Part shown: positions 25,901 to 39,242 of the stretch, piece after piece
Numbering within the stretch: position 1 is the first letter of the stretch
Layout: every line of letters begins with the position of its first letter
Source: Callipepla californica brunnescens
Lineage: Eukaryota; Chordata; Aves; Galliformes; Odontophoridae
Direction: 5' to 3'
NCBI GenBank assembly: GCA_023055505.1
Contig: JALIRH010000004.1
Location: forward strand, 35,655,502-35,719,501
DNA length: 64,000 bases
Translations under genes and position numbers: made by a program
Notes under the pieces: model-generated
What the model saw: the letters and a program-made list of their open reading frames with translations, nothing else
What the model was told of the DNA's origin: nothing
Database searches by the model: none

Positions 25901-28900
25901 AATTAGGATTAGTACATGATTGTTCAGAAAGCATGAAATCCTTTCTATTGCTATGGTTTAGAAAAATCTTGCATGCACTTCTATTGTCTACTTTCTTTTA
26001 GAGATTACCCTAGGTAGAATTTGGAAATCAGGAGGCAATGGTATTAAGCTTGTTTTTTGTTTTGTTTTGGTTTGTTTTATTAATATTATTGTTATTTTTC
26101 CTTAATAGGAATATTAGTTTCAGCAACAAATAACAAAGCAGTTCACGAAGAAGAAATAAGTGATCTTCTAGAGAATGAAAAAACAATTCAAAGTGAATAA
26201 ATATCTGACGAAAAAAAATTGGTTCCTCAAATATATTTGTATTTAGCTGTTTCAAGTATACACTATTCTAAAACCAAAGTGATCTCTTGCTAGGTTGTCC
26301 AAAAGAGCTAGGAAAAAAACGTGTGCAAAAAACTATGACTGAAAAACAAATTACTTTAATTACTTTATTCTTCATCCTATGGGCCTCAACCCTAACTAAC
26401 TCAAGGATAGTGTGACATAGAGATGAGTTTTCCTCCTATACAAGGTCTATGAAAATAGGAGAATTAGGCCTCGTGAGAAAAACTGGCATCATAAGTTGAT
26501 TTTTGAGTTGATTTTGAGTGCAGAAGATTGCAATTTGTGTGATAATACTTTGGGTCATTTGCTAACTCCGCAAAAGAAGCAATTTGTTAAGGCTAACACC
26601 TGCAAAGAGAGCTCTTCAGCAGTTTAATAGTTTATTGACTGATAACGATGGACCAGTCAGGAAAATTAAGGTACATCCACTAAAGCTTAAAACAATTTGC
26701 ATAAGTTGAAATGTGTTAACAGTACTTGCATTTGTTCTCATTTAGGATCAAAGAGTTCCTTACTCCTACAGAGATCTTTTGTTTACTGAATGCAAGTGTA
26801 AGGTAATTGCATAGAATCACCTTACACTGTAAAATCTTCCTAAATGTCTTCATAATAGACAAGCTGATAATGATCTTGTGAAGCAGGATTGCTCTTCCTG
26901 TAGTAGAGGAGTGATCCCAATTAAAATAGCATTTCAAAATTTAAACAAATTAAAAAGCATTTAGTAATTAAATTAACTGACTGTAAGTGAAAAACAGGAG
27001 ACTACTGGTTTTTTATTAATTATTATTATTTATCTCTTTTATGGTTCTAGCTTTTAGTGCTTTCTGTACAATATTTTGTACTCTGATTCTTTGCTGCAGC
27101 TGACGTTACATTTAAGTTTTAGAGTACTTTCTGTTTTCAGACACAAAATTAATTTTACCATTGTAGCGTTAGCACACCATTAGTGCTCTGAAGGTATTAA
27201 GGGATCGTGCATGTTTACCTCCAAGAAATTTTAATTTAGTTTTTAAATTTGCTTAACATTTCATGACATTTTTCCTCCGAAATCACTTACAATCATGTCA
27301 TTTTTCATATACAGTTAAGTGTTCTATAAAACAATGTCTTCAAGACAGTATCTTATAAGGTTCCAATGGACCACCACAAAATTCAGCAGAAGCCCATTTC
27401 ACAGGTTATGTACAAGATGCTTTAGGTAATTTGATTTCCAAACAATTGAAAATAATACAATTTCCACATCCTGATTTTGTCTGTGAACAGTTATGCCACA
27501 GTTTTAGTTATAATCAGCCAATATTTTTATTAGTATATGCTATTCATATTATGCTGTTCTTCCATTCTCTTGTATTTTAAGTATTTCGCAACAAATAGTT
27601 ATTTTTGCTAAGAAGTGTTAGTACAGATGCCTGCAACCACGATTTAAGGAGCAGATGGAATGCAAAGACATTTGCCAGAAAAAGTGACAATCTGATCTGT
27701 GCTAGGTCACACAGGGTATGTAGGGCTGGGAAAACAGCCTAAAGCATGTTTTAAATAGTCTGGCTATGCAGCAGAGGCACAATTTTTCTTGTGTCACAGA
27801 AGCCTATGTACCATATCTATATGGTTGATTAACATGATGTTCAGCTGCATCTGGAAGTGTGACTGAAACTTGAGGAACAATACTTATTCCCTTTGAGAAA
27901 CCTTCAGGGTCTAGCCTAGTTTGGATCCAAGACAAGAGACCCAAGGAAATGCAATGCAAGCAAAGTGACAGCAAGACACCTGGTACAAAATTAAATAAAT
28001 AAATAAAAGCTTTCAGTGTTCCCAACTCTCTCAAAACATACTGTTCAACCTAAAAATATGTAGCATAAAAATAATTTGTTTCTCTCTTCTCAGTAATACG
28101 GTTGGTTGTTATGTTCAGACACTTTTGTTTGGAGGTGCTAGATACACCGAGTCCTCCAAATCTCAACTGTGTCCTGTCTGATCCCATAAAATTTCAGTTC
28201 AGTTTTTTTTTTCTGCATCACCTTCAGTTATCACCCAGATCAGAACAAAATAAAAAGAGTAAAAACATGCAGTCCAAAATGCAACATGAGTCACAACTTT
28301 TGGAAAGTCCCTTTGAAAAATGTTTAGTTGCCAGAAGACACCTTCTCTAGAATTTTAGATTAATTTTCCCCTTTCTCAATCAAAGTGTGATTTAGTGATG
28401 GTGACCATATATGGAGCAGTACAATCCTTTTTCTTCCCTCACTTAGCCCCCACAACACACAATTGCAGTGTGCACAGTGTTTTGCAAAGATTTTTGGTAG
28501 TAGGTTCTGCTAAAAGAGAGATTATGATCTTGAGATGAAGATGTTTGGCCTACTTTGTTCTTCTGATAAATTTCTATAGCCAAATTGGCTCTTTGCACTG
28601 TTATCATCAGCAGCTGATTTTCTATTCTTCCTTCACATCTAGATTTTCTTATTCTTCTGCTATTCTGTGATCAGCAACAATTTTAATCATAGAGTAGGAT
28701 GTAACTAGTTCAGATGTTACCCCTGTGGGCAAAATACCAAGTATCTACAAAGGGATGTGTGCCAGTCTGATAGAAAAGATATTCCAGGCCTTTCATCTGA
28801 AATGTGCAATGAGAGCTCTTGATCCTCAGATGTTACTTTTCTATCTAAATTAGTTATAAAATCCTAGCTTATTGGGCTTAGTTTGTTGGATGTTGCAGTT

Positions 28901-31900
28901 AAACATTTACCACTTTGTATTAGCTTTCAGTGTATGGAAAGGAAATAATTGTATTTGCGTTAAAAAAAAAAAAGTTAAATGCTAAAATGCATTGACTTAA
29001 TATTATACAACCATGGTGACAAACATAAGAAAAGGAGGCTTATAATTAATTGAAAAGATACATTCTTAGCATAAGGAAGATTATATTGAGACTTGAGGAA
29101 AAAAGCATGATTTTATTGAGCTACTTGAGAAGTTTGGTATGCTGATATTCTGTATAAGTGAAGACTGCCATGCAAGCCAAATTGCATATATCCTCTAAAC
29201 ATGTCATTCTATCCAGGAATTATATTGGTCTTTCAATACCAAATCAACCTTGAACAGTTCTACCATTTTTTTAATCTAGATTCCATATGTCTCAAGAAAG
29301 AAATGTGCAATGTGGGGATGAAGGTACTTTCTTTCTCACAACAGTTTACTAGGATTGTTTTATCTGCTTAATGCTGTAATTGCATCTTAAATTATTTAAT
29401 ACTCAAAAATAGATATCATCACAACTATATAAATCAATGTTCTAAGTCAAGTTTTTAAACAAAAATTCAAGACTTGTTTCCTTATCCTTAAATTGACCTT
29501 TATGAGAAAATAATCAGATGGCAAGCATCACTTGCTTCATTTTAATGCAAAGGAAAAGAAACCTCAATCACATAAATGATAATATCTACAGAAGTCAGTG
29601 AAGTACAGAACCACTTTTCTTTACGTTGGTTAAAGATGTATACAAGGGCACAGCACACTGTACTTTCACACACAATGAAAAAAGCAGAGACTGCGAGTAA
29701 CACAGATCACCTCCATTCTATGTAAGACAGTTGATCCACTTCCCTGTACTTCTTGAAGGCGTAAATAACTAGATGTTTCAGCAATAGCACACTAATTTTA
29801 CTGAAGAAAAAGATGGAAACTAGAGTGCCTAGTTCCTCCTCCTCACCTCCTCCTCCGATGACAACACTGTCATCTCATTTCTCATGCCCCAATTCCTATT
29901 GTCTTCTTTCTGCCACTTCAGAGATGCAGATGCTCCAGCTGAACTAGTTCTGGACCTGGAGAACCACACCACTATAGCTCACTGCCATTCTAACAAAAAT
30001 ACATTACATAAGTGGTAGAACAGCTTCTAGTATGTACATATGTTCACGCAGACTTGTGTATCAGCTTAGATCTCTGTGAGTGTGTTTTAATTCTGGAGGT
30101 AAATAAGTTTTCTATGGATATGCAGCTGGTAGGTGGAAGAACCATAATTAGAAAGTAGGTAGCATGATTTCTAACTGACTGTTGTGTTTTTATCACACAA
30201 CTCTTTCCATCAGATAAAATGTCTCCTCAAGGATGTATAGTATACAAGCTGTAATGTCTCATGTCCCCCAGACAGATGGCAGAGACAGCAACATGTTATT
30301 AAAAGGTGCCTACTGCCTATATAAAATATATGAAATTAAAACTGAGAAAAATAAACTGTTGTGTCTTGACCCGAAAAGTAGACATTATTATGTGTTGGTA
30401 AGATTAATTCTATCTGTGAGCCTCTTTAGTTTCTGGACAACATGGATTTCAAAAAATATGGGTGATTAACGTAACAGTGCTCCAAACTCAAATCCTGACG
30501 TAAACTTTCTTCTAGAAATATTTATTTTTTTTACTAAAATATCTGATAAACTCAGATTTAAGAGAACCAAAAACTTTCTCACATAGACATCTTTCCTTAC
30601 TAGGAATTTTGATTATATTCTATATACTTTAATACATCGCTATTTTTATATCACCTGATCAAATTAATGCTCAAATCCACCAACTTATTTAGATCTATAG
30701 TTTTTCATTTCATTTTGGCATTGTGTTTAAGTCCTTTTAAGGATCCAAGTCCTCAAAAAAGCGCTATCTACCCTGTGGTACAGCTGCACACTATATTTGT
30801 TCTTCTTATTTACTAAATTAGAAAGGAAACTCAAATGAAATGAACATTTAACTTTTTAATAATCTGTTCTTAAAAGTATTTTTAGAGATTTATCGGTGCA
30901 GAAAAGAAAAATTCCTTCGAAAATAGCCTTTACTTCCTTAAGATTGCAGTACCAAATTATCTCACAGAAAGTTTCTTTGAGCACAGGCTCTTTAAAACAA
31001 ATAGTGCACTCTCAGCAAAAGGCATATTTGTATTCTGCACTGCAAAGTTATTATTACACCATAATCATTACCATGATGAGACCTGATGGGCATAACCTGC
31101 CAGAAAATATTTGATTTTTTTTTTTGCTTACTTCCTCCATTTTTCACCCACCCCCTCTCTGCTCTTTATGGTTTTTATTTAAATATTTATAAATAGAGAG
31201 TAAAATCACACATTTTTGACAAGCACCAACTGGGGTCAAAAACTACCCTCATCTCCTTCTAAGCTTTCAACTGCTTCAAGGAAAATGGCTTGTTTCATCT
31301 CATCTCTAGGAAATTAGCCTAATGGAACATGCCCTTGGTAAGAGCTGCCTCTAATCTGGTGAGTCTACATCCGTTCCTGCATGACAGGCCTTTCCTCCCC
31401 TCTCCCTGGTCAAACTGCCCTTTTTTGCAGTTTTCAAATGAAAATAATTTAAAAACTGTAAAACTCCACAAAGTTTTGTTTCATTTCATTATAGGGCCAT
31501 AAGTGTTTGGACTCTGAAAGAACTAAGAAGTAGGAAAATGTTATTCTTCCCTTTGGAGCATGAAATCATACCTGCGTTGCTAATGCAAAATGGCCGGTTT
31601 CACAGAATGTGTGCCAGTGCTCTGAAATGAAATAAGCTAGGCCTCAAAAATAAACAAGTGATTCCTAAAGAATTCAAAATGGCTGCTCCAATGTAACTTT
31701 AAAGATCAGACAGAGGTTTTTACAAGTTGAAATTATTTTGCTGCCTTCATAAAAATGCAAGGGAAAATTTAACAGTTGCACCCCATCCTTATTTTTTAAC
31801 AGTATATACATTACCCTTGTCAGTTACCTGTCTCACTAAATGTGTCGTTTCAGAAACACAGTAAACCTGAGGGGTAAACCCAGGGCCTTACTCAACATCC

Positions 31901-32307
31901 AACAGCTTATATGTACTCCAAATGTAGTAACTGGTCTAACAAAGGATGTAAAAGTTGAGGTAGAGATGCAAGGAAAAAAAAATATCCTCAGTTATTTTAA
32001 AAATGCAGCTATAGCAGTAATAAAAAATTCTTCTTGAAATTTGATCTATTAAATATACTAAAACTATCCTTTTACAATGAACATTTACACATAGGTTGGT
32101 TAGGAGTTGCCATTAGAAAACTGACACAAGACATTCTCTATGACTTCTATTTACCTGTAGACTGTAAGTCTGAAGGTCTAGATTTTGAAAAAAAAGTCAT
32201 AGCTATTAAGCATATATATATAAGAACTCTTACTGTCTTACTTAATACAGTAATGTATAGAAAACTGATATTCTTTTACAGATACTAGGTAATTTCAAAG
32301 CATTGGC
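22947..32307. other. Long AT-rich non-coding stretch
   Basis: No coding exon, RNA gene or interspersed repeat is recognisable in about 9.4 kb. Low-complexity spots are a TTTTG-rich run at 26051-26079 and three AAAT units near 27992-28007. A block at 29820-30000 is GC-richer with repeated cctcctcc. The segment 31140-31740 has a dense set of transcription-factor-like motifs and is discussed in the findings. Open frames here are below 85 codons and look random. Confidence 0.65.
26051..26079. repeat. TTTTG-rich low-complexity run
   Basis: Irregular (TTTTG)n units, T and G only, about 29 bases. Confidence 0.8.
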
Positions 32308-32333
32308 GGGGGGGGGGGGGGAGGGGGGGGGGG
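32308..32333. repeat. Poly-G tract (G14-A-G11)
   Basis: Fourteen G's, one A and eleven G's lie on the plus strand, continuing directly into the CR1 tail. CR1 elements carry a natural short G run just before the 'ttggactagatg' block, so the tract probably grew from it. The sequence can form a G-quadruplex, and such tracts are also prone to length errors in sequencing. Confidence 0.92.
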
Positions 32334-32393
32334 TTGGACTAGATGCCCTCTAGAGGTCCCTTCCAACAATTCTGCGATTCTGTGGTTCTGTAA
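32334..32393 (+). mobile_element. CR1 LINE 3' tail, plus strand
   Basis: The end of a CR1 3' UTR: 'ttggactagatgccctctag', then aggtcccttccaac and the terminal repeat 'attctgcgattctgtggttc'. Only about 60 bases remain; everything 5' of the G tract is missing. Confidence 0.9.
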
Positions 32394-34860
32394 TTAAGAG
32401 AACATTCAACACATAAGTCGCTGTCACTGGTTAAATTTAATTCAAGCACAGTGTATTCTTCCTTGATTGATCAGTTCAAGGTAAACAGGAAAATTTGATG
32501 AATTTATAACTTTATTTTCAAAATAGAAAATATCAGACTAAATGCTTCAGTGATCTCACCTGGTTTAAATTTCCCTGTTCTATCTTCTCTGTACTCTTCC
32601 TTTTCTCTGTACACTTCTCATTTCTCTTTGAAACCTACTTCTATGGCTGACAGAGCAGCCATGACCATTCAAGGTTTTAGTTTCTACTGCCATAATCAGC
32701 TATGTTTAATAAAGCCAGCTATGATTGTTCTTTTAACTGATCCATCCTCCCAAATAAATATAGATTAACAATTAACTCAGAGACCACAGAAGAATTATTT
32801 GCTAGTAAATACTTGCAACAATTTAGTTTAGTGTATACAAACTCAATTTAGAAATGATTGTGTAAGCCATTACTAATTCTCTGAGTCACCTTGTCAGCTC
32901 CCCATTGAGTCTTAGATAATATCTTATAGCTGAACTCAGAACTGCTAACACGAATTTACAGCAACTTCTCACCTAAGAATCAGTCACCCCCACTCTGTTG
33001 AGTGTAAATTTGATATGAAACATTCATTGGTAGTTTCTGCCCCCACGCAGCCTACAGAACTTCTGTTCTCAGTGAACACTTAACTTCTTGAATATTTCTG
33101 TAGATTTTTTAGGGAATAAACTTATTTGGATAAGCAAAACAAAAAAGCTCATGCTTGTCCCAGTTCTTACTTCCTTGAATCCTAACTACAAAGCCATATA
33201 AATGATGACTGTGACATGGATGTGACAGGAACCAAAGTTTTGATGTGCTACCTTTCACAGAAGTAAATAGCTATGTAGTGTGAGTGCTGAAACAAGTTCA
33301 GTCAGTACACAGTACAATTTTTCTATAAAAAGCAAACAGATTCAAGATCAAAGCTCATGTTAAATTTCAGATAAATGAATAATTTTCAGAAATATAAAGC
33401 ACTTCACTAGGCAGTGAGAGGTAATTTATGAAATATAGAATGAAGATTTTATTTTGGAAAGATTAGCCATAAAGATCTAAAAAAAAAAGAAAAAGTGAGC
33501 CTCAACTCCTCTTTTACCACAGTGATTAATAAACTGTAGGTTTTTTTTCTTTCCTTATTAGCATTGGTATTTACTGCTCTCTCAACAGAAAAATAATAGC
33601 AAGCTCACTGTCGTATAGACTGTATTAGCCCTTGAAAGGGTCTGCAACTTACATCCCCAGTCTTCAATCTGATTTTAACAGGCCACTCGGTTTTGATGCA
33701 TCTCATCAGCTTTAGCAAAACCACTTTACATCAGAAAAGGGGAGAGTAAGAAATAGCCTCTCATGTTTATAATCCAGGCCATCTTTATGATTAAGCAGCA
33801 AATAACCCTGCTTTATGACTCCTGTCATGTTTTTCTAATAACATATTTTGACCAATTTCTTGGGATTCAGGGGTGATATCACATATATTCTGCAGTGCTA
33901 TGAGAAAATGCAGACTTGAATCATTATTTCCCATAGAATTTTTTTGAGATTTGAAAATATGATTTATTTTCTTTCTATAAGAATGACTATAAGAAGGAGT
34001 CTGTGTCTGGCAAATTTGTTATTTTTTTTCTACACTCCAACTACCAACTCTGTAACACCAACCTATTTCTTTTATTGTAACCACTATCTTATTTATTACG
34101 TCAGATGTTTTGGTGTTCTCTTCACTAGCCAGGATTAAAGTTTATTTTCAAATTCAGAGAGAAAAACATTTAATAGCTTAGGGCTAACAACCTCTCAATT
34201 ACGTTCATAATACCAAAACAATCAACATAGCATCATTATCCCTATTTATATTTACATCCAAAATCAATTAACTGTTTCATGGCTGACTTTGTTCTTCTGG
34301 TTTATCAGAGAATATACTGTGAGAAATTGGTCATGAAAAGTTAAAACACAACTCTAAAAAAACGTACTATAGAGTAAAAGGCACTGCTGCATGTCAAGTT
34401 TACCCAAGATATAAACTTACTCCTTAAAATGATAGAGGGAGCTGATAGCTGGGAATGCGAGAACTGGAACACAGCTATATGTACTATGTACTTCTACATA
34501 TAAATCTGCACAAACATTCAAATGCATGCTTGAATATACAGTGATAACTGCAGTCATTCTAGATAAATACATAGCTTATGATAATGAAATAGTTTTATGG
34601 TTAAGTTTTCACCGAAGTCACCCAAAGGACTACACATAGGAAAATTATCACCAGAAATTTAGGCCATTATAAAGTTTGCAGTCATAAAAATTCCCACTTA
34701 AAATTCTTGAGATCTGAAACCTGAAACATTTTGTCATTCCATTGCTTAGACAGTTAACTGGCTATGTTTTCCATTTTATTCCTTCATTTTTTAGTTTGGA
34801 GGAAATTGTAGAGAAATGAGTTTTGAAATCCTCAGGCAGTGCTCTGAGTGAAGAGTGTAT

Positions 34861-34885
34861 GTGTGTGTGTGTGTTTGGGGGGGGG
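34861..34885. repeat. (GT)7 microsatellite followed by G9
   Basis: Seven GT units, two further T's and nine G's in a row. It has the same composition as the repeat at 167-189. Confidence 0.88.
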
Positions 34886-34980
34886 AGGTGGAAAGAAAAA
34901 GATAATGGCTAAAATAGCATCTCTATATAACTACCTTTCTTTCACACGCATTTGGACTAGACATCAGATTTCACAGAATC

Positions 34981-35010
34981 AAAAAAAAAAAAAAAGAAAA
35001 AGAAAAAAAG
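34981..35010. repeat. A-rich run with interspersed G
   Basis: About 30 bases of A with a few single G's (aaaaag units). Low complexity; the sequence before it (ttcacagaatc) is only weakly reminiscent of a CR1 end. Confidence 0.85.
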
Positions 35011-37639
35011 AACAAAGTATGTATTTTGGAAAGTCTCTATGAGAGAGCTTGCTTCTAAATCCTGAGCAGGTAGTTGATAGCACTAATGAAAATAGACAGT
35101 GAAATAATAGTCTACAGTTATGATTACTACATGTAGGATTTTATGACTAAGCTACACCCACTAGTTAGTCAGTCTGAATCGTTTAATGTCTTTGAAGGAC
35201 ACAGACAGACTCCTGAATCTTAAACACTTTTACATGCCTCCTGAAATACTTTTAGCTCCAGGGAAATTTCTGTAAAGTAATTTGTTCTTATCAATCATTA
35301 ATAGCAATGGGCAAAACTGCAAAGCCCAATTTTTTTCTATTATTAAAAAAAAAACAACAAAAACCCACAAACACACAAAGGACTAAGAAAATTAGTCATA
35401 ACTAACTGTAAAACTAAGTACTAGATGGGACTGGAAACAAAGGCAAAATGGCTGTTTAGAGGAAATCCTGAGAAATTATGATTTATCACATATTAAAAAA
35501 ATCTCATCAAATATAAAGTTAACAGACAAATTCCTTATGATTTTTCTCCCTTTCTCCAAGACTGCAAATCTGGGAGCCAGGTAGGACTTACTCTGTACTA
35601 TTATTTGTATTACAGCAGTATTCATAATAAACACAGTCAGATTGTGTATTCCAACTTGTTTAAGCACTGCACATGATAGAATTTATTACAGCACAATTAT
35701 TCTGCTTCCATCCATCTACCTAGACAAGTAAGATGTGGACAAGATTCTTAAATCAACATAATCGTAAAAAAAAATAAAAATAAAAAATGTAATTGCGACT
35801 AGGAAACTGTAAGCACTGGCAAGGAAATCTAAAAGTTATTCCCCATTAAGTAACTGGTAAGATTCACAAAAAGATTTACTATACATAGAGGAGTTTGAGG
35901 AAAACAGAGTGAGAAATGATTCAAGTAGTGTCTGTAGTAAGAGTAGAGGTCCATCTGTTTTTCAAAAAATCTGAGTCACTTGCATATAAGGAACTTAAGA
36001 AAAGATATTAGGTAACTATTCAGAGACAAGCAAAAAAGTTACTACTTGAAAGTTGAAGATACACACTGAAAATAAAGAAATAAGATTATTTACTTTTTTT
36101 AACGAATAGATATTTTGAAAGAAATAGTTTCTGATTAAGTATAAGTTTCTTGGATCATCATTTATTGTATTTTCATGAGTTGCAAGTAGTTGTTAGATTT
36201 AAAAAAATCTATGAACTTCTTTTAATATTTCAAAATATTAGCTGTATGAGTTCTTACAGCAACTGGAGTAAAAATCTCAGCTAGGGCAGGAAATAAATTA
36301 GTCTTCTGAACACTAAAATTAACTAAAAGAAAATTATTTATATTATTTAGATTTTAGGGAAGAACACCTGGAAAAGATGATAATGTAAAGTAACTACTAG
36401 AGTTTCCAATGAACAGTTATCAAGATAAAACACAACTTCTAAAATTAGTGTCTGAATCGTCTGATATTTATACAGTCATGGAGAATAGCATATTCCTTTG
36501 CTGGCACATGGTTTGAAATCATATAACAAGACTAGAAAGAGAAAAATCTAGTTCTTCTATGAGTGAGGAAAACGTCATAATTCAGATCCCAGTAATTACC
36601 CTATTTTGAATAAAGAAAGGTCCTTTGCCAGCAACCAGGAAATTCCCAAATCCTTCTATTCACAGGAGGCACACTCAACAACATAAATCACACTTTACTG
36701 ATTTGTGCCTTTTTAACAACATTAGTGGCAAACAAACCTTACTCATCTGCATTTGTTAGGGCACAGAATGATATTTCTGAGACAGTAGAGAGATTAACTT
36801 CATTTATCTGCATCAGGTGAGAGTGGCTCATTTTTCAGGTTTCATGATGGAGAAAGATTTTCATGAGCACTGAAACAGGAGCCCAGTCAAGCTATTCCAT
36901 CAGAACACACTAAAATGAGAAGTCTAAGCTTACACAGTTAGCTATAACCACATCTTTGAGGAAGAAGTTCCAGCTCACTAGGTCACCAGCACCAGAATAG
37001 CCTTTATAGTGAATAGCAGGAGTGGTATCTGACGATTAAGTCCTACAAAAGGATGAAAATTAACCAGTGGGAAGTATTCAATTTCCAAATTAACTTAGCT
37101 GCAGTGGCAGAATACCATGAGACCAGTAGAGCTGCCCTGGACAAGACTCTTAAAATGAGATACAACTAACAGTAACTGTACAAAGTCATCTAAATTATAA
37201 GATTTTCCATATGACTGAAATATCTCTTTTTGCATCCAATATTTATTATCCTAGACCTATCTCTCTTTATGCTTTAAAACCTTTCTCGAGTACTGTGTTT
37301 AATAATGGGATCTTTTAGCCATCTTTGTCAAGCCTTAAGGGAAAACTCCCTGGTATCTTCAATATGCAGAGTGTAGGAAAGAACCAGACAAGGAGTTGAG
37401 GTTGATGCTGCATTCATTTGTAATTGCTTATTGTCTCTTCTACTACGTTTTTCTTTAACTGGTGCTACAGCACAAAAAAGCACAAAGCTATTTTGAGTGA
37501 ATTTAAAGTAGTAAAACTATAAACAAGCCTCAACCGCAGGCACATTGATGAATATAATATATAATTAATAAGTGGAACTTGCAGTCACAGAACGTTCCTG
37601 AAGTGTATTTTTAATGCATTCATGAAAATATGCATTTAC

Positions 37640-38120
37640 TGACTGTCACGCTGTTATCCTAGCACAAGGGAAAAAGAAAAAGGGAGAGAGGGAGGAAAAA
37701 ATTAACTGCTCCGTCAGTGGTCACGCGGCATGCAAAACTGTGCGGGGGGGAGAGGCGGATGTGGAGATAACAGATGGATCTACAAAAATACAACGGCACG
37801 ACTTGAGGAGGGACGGAAACTTTACTAAATCTAACAAAATCGAACAACTGGGGGAGACAACGGTTTCCAAACCAAATCTGAGCACTTACGTTAGAAAAAA
37901 AGGCAGGGGAAGCACACGTGCTGAAAACTGTGGCAGTCGAGAGTGAGCGGCTGGCGTCCGGAGCATTTTAACCCCCAGCATGATATTCTGATGTGGAACA
38001 TCGAAACCACAACGCTGACAAAATCAGCTTCTATGGATACAAAACAAGGCTTGACTGTAACTGTGCTCCAGATCACGGAAAACCATCAGGAAAAAATACG
38101 TGACCATGGTGAAATATTGG
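37640..38120. promoter_or_regulatory. CpG-enriched island-like segment, candidate promoter
   Basis: I count about 21 CpG dinucleotides in roughly 480 bases, while the surrounding tens of kilobases have very few. CpG retention in vertebrate DNA usually means an unmethylated promoter or a young insertion. On the minus strand a TTAAAAT box (37965-37971) lies about 27 bases before an initiator-like TCACTCT (37940-37946), and 'ctaac|gtaagtgct' gives a good splice donor with GT at 37889-37888. This would make a first exon of about 55 bases. An E-box CACGTG sits near 37915. Open frames of 61-84 codons on both strands here resemble no known family. It might instead be an unrecognised transposon. Confidence 0.35.
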
Positions 38121-39194
38121 AACTAGGTTCAATGGGAGGGAGGAAATTAAGTTTCCAACTTCTGCCATTATCTGTAGCAGAAGAGAGACAGGATTGATAG
38201 CTCCACTAAGGCAATTCTTATATACCTTTAAAAAAATTTATTGAACTCATTCTGACAACTCTGCTAAAGAGATAGGTCACGGTCATTCCTAATATATGCT
38301 AATATGAATTGAATGGTTATAAAGTCTTAATAATTCAGTACTACAGGATCTTTTGCAGACCTGCTAGTATAGTGCTAATTTTATACAAAAAGGAATTAAT
38401 ATAAAATGAAATACTAAGTTGGCCTCATAACCAAATCATTTTATCATCACTGTAAAAGATGCTATATTTCTAAACATGGATGACATTCTTCTACTGACAA
38501 ATGGAGTATTCTGCAGAGTAGTAATTCAGCAATTTGTGATTTTCTCACACACAGATCCTCTGTCTATCCTGCAGAACATCACTCCAATCTGAATTAGGAA
38601 TTCCAAGGAAGGAATGCTTTGTTATTTTGTTTCTAAGAATTTCTTTGTTGTTTTGGGGGTTGGAAATACTCTACTTTTTGCTAGTGTTCTTATTTGTCCT
38701 CTGAAAAGAACTGAGTATCAAGGCTAGCTTCAACTTGACATAACACTTGGTTTCTAAGAGTCTTCAATAACTTTGATGGCCTCACCTGTTCCTGTCTAAG
38801 ACTAACAGCAAACAGACGAGCAAGGTAATGACAGTCCAATAGGAGTGATCAAAAACAGTGTTAATTTGGATCGCAATTTCTTAATTGGGATCCATTGATA
38901 ACCATGGGAAACATATATAATATTAGGTGTTCAAAGTATCTCTTTTTCTTTGGTCAGTGGAAGAACCACACTGGCAGCTATATCTACCTATCTTTGTATC
39001 AAGCCACTTTCAGGAGCAAGAAATAGTATCAGTTGTTACACAAATGTTTTCTGCCCAGACAGTTGTTGTCTCCCATGACACAGAAGTTCATTTGAATGAA
39101 ACATCCCATGTGTCTGTTCTGGCCCAGATAATTCCTCTATGACTGTGCTGTGATAATGAACTAGATTTTAATCTTAATTGTAGGCCTCGCATTC

Positions 39195-39242
39195 AAAAAC
39201 AACAACAACAACAACAAAAAAAAAAAAAAAAAAAAAAAAAAA
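39195..39242. repeat. (CAA)n followed by A27 run
   Basis: Several CAA units (39198-39215) pass into about 27 consecutive A's. This could be a retroposed 3' tail on the plus strand, but nothing upstream is recognisable as a retroelement or transcript. Confidence 0.88.

Larger units (their letters stand above)
32394..37639. other. AT-rich non-coding stretch
   Basis: No exon, RNA gene or transposon is recognised. It contains a (GT)7 plus G9 repeat (34861-34885) and an A-rich run (34981-35010) preceded by ttcacagaatc, which might be a CR1 tail scrap. Another A-rich run lies near 35345-35380. Confidence 0.65.

Noticed and set aside
37740..38197. Two overlapping plus-strand frames in the CpG-rich segment
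   Set aside because: No domain or family likeness. The segment is of interest for CpG content and promoter motifs, not for these frames.
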